Both the position numbers and the translations under genes were made by a program. Below are positions 60,080 through 64,000 of a stretch of 64,000 bases of DNA, piece by piece. Under the pieces are notes generated by a model. That model was not told the origin of the DNA. It saw only the letters and a list, made by a program, of their open reading frames with translations, and did no database searches. The DNA is from Gossypium raimondii (lineage: Eukaryota; Streptophyta; Magnoliopsida; Malvales; Malvaceae), in NCBI RefSeq assembly GCF_025698545.1, contig NC_068569.1, forward strand, positions 27,342,001 to 27,406,000, in the 5' to 3' direction. Numbering within the stretch: position 1 is the first letter of the stretch; every line of letters begins with the position of its first letter.

Positions 60080-61061
60080 GCAATTATGTCAAGAAGCATC
60101 ATTCCTATAATTCATAATTACTTAATCATGGATTCAATCCAAAAGAAGTATCATTATTGAGGACTCCTTATTGTATACTCTTTATGAAAGCAATTCATCC
60201 AACTGCTTTATCTAATGACATCGTCATGTATGTGTTACCCTCATATGATATCCTTGATTCCTTTGAGTTAAATCCGTTCTCTCAATACAATTTTACTTTT
60301 TCTAATTGTCACCATTGTGTCTTCTTAATGATTAATATGATCACTGTCAATAAATGACTGTGATAAATTGCTTGTTCGAGAATAAGTAACTTGTGACCAT
60401 GTTCCATATTTATCACTTCACCCAATGCTAATGAGAGGATATCGTTAACTCTTTGATTGAGCTATGAATTCCTCTATTTCTAGTAAAGCCGTGTCATACA
60501 CAAGTCATGTACCCAACATACCGACTATCGGCTCGATAATCTTTAGAGCATAAGCTTCCACTTATATCAAAGCACATGAGTTACATACGCATGGTCAATG
60601 ACTAACTCAGGATTTAGTAAAGCACACCATGAACGTCACAAGTGAATTAATTCACAAACGGATTCATAATTAATTCATCTTGGATCCAATCCAATGTATC
60701 ATTCTACCAATGAATACATCTATGTCTCTACCTGTGGAGTCATCTGCTCTGATAGCCAAGACTAACCATCTCTTCAATTGGAATTATAGACGACATAATA
60801 ATCCTTCTCAGTATTTGAATCAAATGTTCACTTTGATTCTTTTACGGGATTACAGACTCATTTAGATTATGTACTAAAGTAAGTTGTCTTTCTCTCAATG
60901 AGCTAATATTTGGTTGTCACAATTTCGCTATGCATAAAAAAATATGAAAGACAGAAATACAAGACATAATAGTGAAAAGTGAAGTTAACTTTATTTATTC
61001 ATCGTTCAAATAAATAGAAAATAGTTACATGTTTACTACAATATGGGAACATTTCCCAACA
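60080..61061 (-). mobile_element. LTR fragment or solo LTR, copia-like
   Basis: On the minus strand it begins TGTTGGGAAATGTTCCCATA at 61061, a typical copia LTR start. The other end is close to 60080, adjacent to the Athila-type element, but no clean CA end or TSD can be fixed. No coding domain is attached. Confidence 0.45.
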
Positions 61062-62278
61062 GAGGGACTAAATAAAATGCATTAATGTATATAATGGGTT
61101 GAGTTATATTGGAATTGTGTGATTAATGAATTTTTTGTATTCAGATTTTAATTAGTAGCTAAAGATGACGCAGGACCTTTCCGGGACAAAAGAAAATCTA
61201 AAGCCGTCAACAGATAACTATCTAGTTTGTGCTCTTATAACTCGAGTTTATTAAATAATTAAATATATATTCGAATTGATTTATGTTCGGGAATGGTTAA
61301 TAATCAATAAGAATGTGTTTGACAAGTATGTATATACTTGATTGGGTGATTTGTGATCAATTGGTTGAATGAATATACATATATTCTTGACGATATTATA
61401 CGATTAATAATGATGATATTTTCCCTATTAATGTTGTCAAATAAAGTCGCGGATATAGTTGGCATGCTATAGGCTCCATATTGATAGGTAGAAGATTTAG
61501 TGCTATACACGTACATATAGTGATAGTTCTTTAATACCCTGGGGTCGAGAACGTATCATCAACTCAAATACATTGGGGGTACGAGCGTATCTAGTGTGGT
61601 TGGTGGGATTGGTGCACTTGTGCCCTATTAGCATTTCTGCGCGTATTTGGTGTGGTGGGGGATTAATCCGAGTACCAGTTATTACACCCGATTTGGTTAA
61701 TAGGGATTATAATGTAAAAATTTATATATTAAACATTTATTGAGTTTATATGAGATATTGATGTTAACATGAGACTTGATTTTGATATGTTAAACTAGAT
61801 GTAAATACCCTGAGGATGCATCGAAAATCATATCAAGAAATTGAGGAAAGCATCATTGAGAATATGATGAAATGATAAATAAACTATCAATATATGTATA
61901 TCTTTGATATTAACGTGAAATGACTAATTGGTTAACTTGAATTATTATGTTACTTTTGTTATTTAAATTTTGTTATGTTTATAATTGAATTTAGGTTAGT
62001 AACACCACTGAGTAGCCATTACTCAACATATGAATTTGTTTGTTTCTGTGTGCAGGTCTTGGATAAAAGCTAATGAAATTTCGTGGTCAGCATCCAACTC
62101 TCAAGCTTAGCTCGGAAGCCATTATGATACTATTTTTATGCATTTATATGTTTTGAGGTGATACGACATGTACTTAGGTTGTAGGCTTGTTGCCTAAGTT
62201 AGTTTTGGCACTTTTGGTAAGTGATCTAAAACTCTAACTTTTTCCTCTATTACTCGTATCAGATCGGTCCCTGTCAAC
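61062..62278 (-). mobile_element. reverse-oriented gypsy LTR fragment
   Basis: Text such as accactgagtagccattactc, tctgtgtgcaggtcttgg and gacatgtacttaggttg matches the style of 38990-39270 and of other reverse-oriented gypsy LTRs. Its ends are not determined. Confidence 0.5.
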
Positions 62279-64000
62279 TATAACAACCTATTTTTCAGTG
62301 GTGTTAGAAATAGTGATTTTGGGGCCACAAATTCGACGAGCGAGTCCATAAATATTATTATTTAATATTAACGAATTAGTTATGTTGTTAAAATAAATTT
62401 TGAATTGGCAATTTATACTATATAGAAGAACAATTAGGTTCAAGTAGTATGACCCTAAAGTCAAGCGGTTTTAGAAAATGAGGTATCGGGACCTCATTCC
62501 TATAAAACGAGCCATAAATATTTTTATAAATATTTATGGAGTATTATTAAGGTTTTATAAAAGTTTCTTTAATAAATTTTATCGTTTTGGTAGTTAATTA
62601 AAGAAAAATGACTAAATTGTAAAAGATGCAAAACTTGCTAATTAAAGCAATTAGGTGATCAAATGGCTCAATTACAAATTGAGGGAAGATATATTTAATA
62701 AATAAGCCATAATAAATGTGTGGAACGACAATTAGAATTAAAAATGATAGAAAATTTCATGTTAATGGCATAATGGTAAATAAATTAAAATTAAACAAAA
62801 ACAAAATTGGAAAGTTAGAAATTTCCTATTCACTTTCTTCGACCTTGCCGAAACCATCTTTGGGAGAGAACGTCAAGCTTCGGTTCCTTCATCCTTATGC
62901 ATGTGAGCTCAATTCACATCATTTTCTCGTAATTTTTATGTTTTTAAGTTCGTTGCAACTAGGTCCAGCTAGCCCATACCTTCGTTTTTGAAACTGTTAA
63001 AGATTTTGAATGTTGCCATTGATGAATATTTGTGATTTTAGATGTTAAATGATGAATTTGGGGTATTGGTTGTTGTTTACAAGTATTTTGTTAAGTGATT
63101 TTGATAAATTTACTAATTAGGGACTAAATTATTGAAATAGTAAAAATACAAGGACTTGATGTAAAAATGGTTGAAAAAATGGGCTGAATTGGAGGATATA
63201 AATATTCAGCTAGTGTGAATTTTCAATAAAATTGGTTTATTTGCATGATTAGGACATATGGACTAAATTGAATAAAATGAAAAGTTGGGGTAATTTTGTA
63301 AAATGTCAAAATGAATAAAATGCGATAATGAATTGTTTTTTTCTATCCAAATTAATGAATTGGATAAAATTATTACTTTAGATCAAGAACGAGTAGAAAA
63401 TCGAAGAGAAGAGAAAATTACCAAATAGCTCCTTTACTTAGTTTTTTCTACAATTTAGCCAGGTAAGTTCATAGTGTTTCAATACATAAATAAATTTCTA
63501 CTTGCATTTTTATAATATAGTTCTTTAATCAAATGTTCATAGTTAATTATTGGATTATTGCACTTACGTGCCCCTGTTTGTACTTCGGTATTCCCGATTG
63601 CACTTACGTGCCCCTATTTGTACTTTGGTACTCATGGTTGCAGTTCCGTGCCCCTGTTTGTACTTTGGTACCCCTGATTACACTTACGTGCCCCTATTTG
63701 TACTTCGGTACTCCTAATTGCACTTATGTGCCCCTGTTTGTACTTCGGTACCCCTGATTGCACTTATGTGCCCATATTTGTACTTCGGTACCCCTGGTTA
63801 CACTTACGTACCCTTGTTTGCACTTCGGTACCCCTGATCACACTTTGGTTCCCCTGTTATGCATCTATGATGCCCCTGTATGGTGTAGTTATCCGAGTAT
63901 CCGAGTCAAGTTACTAGTTCAACGGGCATGAAAAGGGAAAGAAAGGTAAGTGTATCGAAAGTTAAGTTAAGAACCTATGAAAAAGGTATGAATTGTTGAT
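62279..64000 (-). mobile_element. partial LTR in reverse orientation, relative of 1115-4246, cut by the window end
   Basis: It starts tataacaacctatttttcag and goes on gtggtgttagaaatagtg, the reverse complement of the terminal text of the LTR at 1115-4246 (cactatttccgacaccactg). Further matches include gactaaattgaataaaatg. A 45-bp tandem array lies at 63550-63850. The LTR's own start is beyond the window. Confidence 0.65.
63550..63855. repeat. tandem array, about seven copies of a 45-bp unit
   Basis: Units like cacttacgtgcccctgtttg followed by tacttcggtacccctgattg. The array is inside the LTR and creates repetitive VPLFVLWYP-like spurious peptides in several frames. Confidence 0.9.

Noticed and set aside
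63533..63917. CRISPR-like or repeat-protein gene
   Set aside because: A tandem array with no unique spacers; several frames are open because the 45-bp unit is a multiple of three.

Overview
The window reads as nuclear DNA of a flowering plant: long AT-rich intergenic stretches, split genes with GT/AG introns, nested LTR retrotransposons, LINEs, MITEs and no bacterial-style operons. The LTR and MAIN-like (plant mobile domain) families look like those of cotton (Gossypium) or a close Malvaceae relative. That genus assignment is inference from recall, not a search result.

Layout. 1-5250: a complete solo LTR with target-site duplication (1115-4246) and a 308-bp tandem duplication. 5545-9380 (minus): a six-exon histidine-phosphotransfer (HPt/AHP-like) gene of 153 aa whose phospho-acceptor His position appears to be Phe. 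10.0-14.6 kb: a TIR element around a LINE fragment, a fold-back MITE, and a second copy of the 3' end of the HPt gene interrupted by a 507-bp solo LTR. 14.67-18.86 kb: an element with long imperfect inverted ends carrying a MAIN-like/PMD pseudogene, itself interrupted by a fold-back element. 20.6-25.9 kb: an intact M-gamma MADS-box gene (21846-22313, minus) between a degenerate PPR gene and an inverted 614-bp copy of part of it; the copy is bounded by 35-bp direct repeats. 26145-26465 (minus): a small membrane protein gene with a 5'UTR intron.

29.1-34.6 kb: two TTA-flanked elements side by side. The larger (29926-34617) carries, all on the minus strand, exon/intron fragments of three unrelated host genes: UBC13-type E2 enzyme, eIF3 subunit i, and a DRP1 dynamin. 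This multi-gene capture element is the most notable object in the window. 34.7-43.9 kb: LTR remnants, a Ty3/gypsy RNase H fragment, a decayed gag- or coat-like coding region with two zinc-knuckle remnants, and MITEs. 44664-45224 (plus): an intact single-exon gene for an unknown membrane protein. 47.5-50.6 kb: a decayed LINE (ORF1 zinc knuckle, ORF2 endonuclease). 50626-60074: an Athila/Tat-type Ty3/gypsy element on the minus strand with both LTRs, PBS, PPT and decayed gag-pol, lacking a visible integrase and holding a nested hAT-type MITE with a perfect 8-bp TSD. 60.1-64 kb: further LTR pieces, the last running off the window end.

Only four loci look like live host genes: the HPt-like gene, the MADS-box gene and the two small membrane protein genes. 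Everything else recognisable is transposon-derived or pseudogenic.
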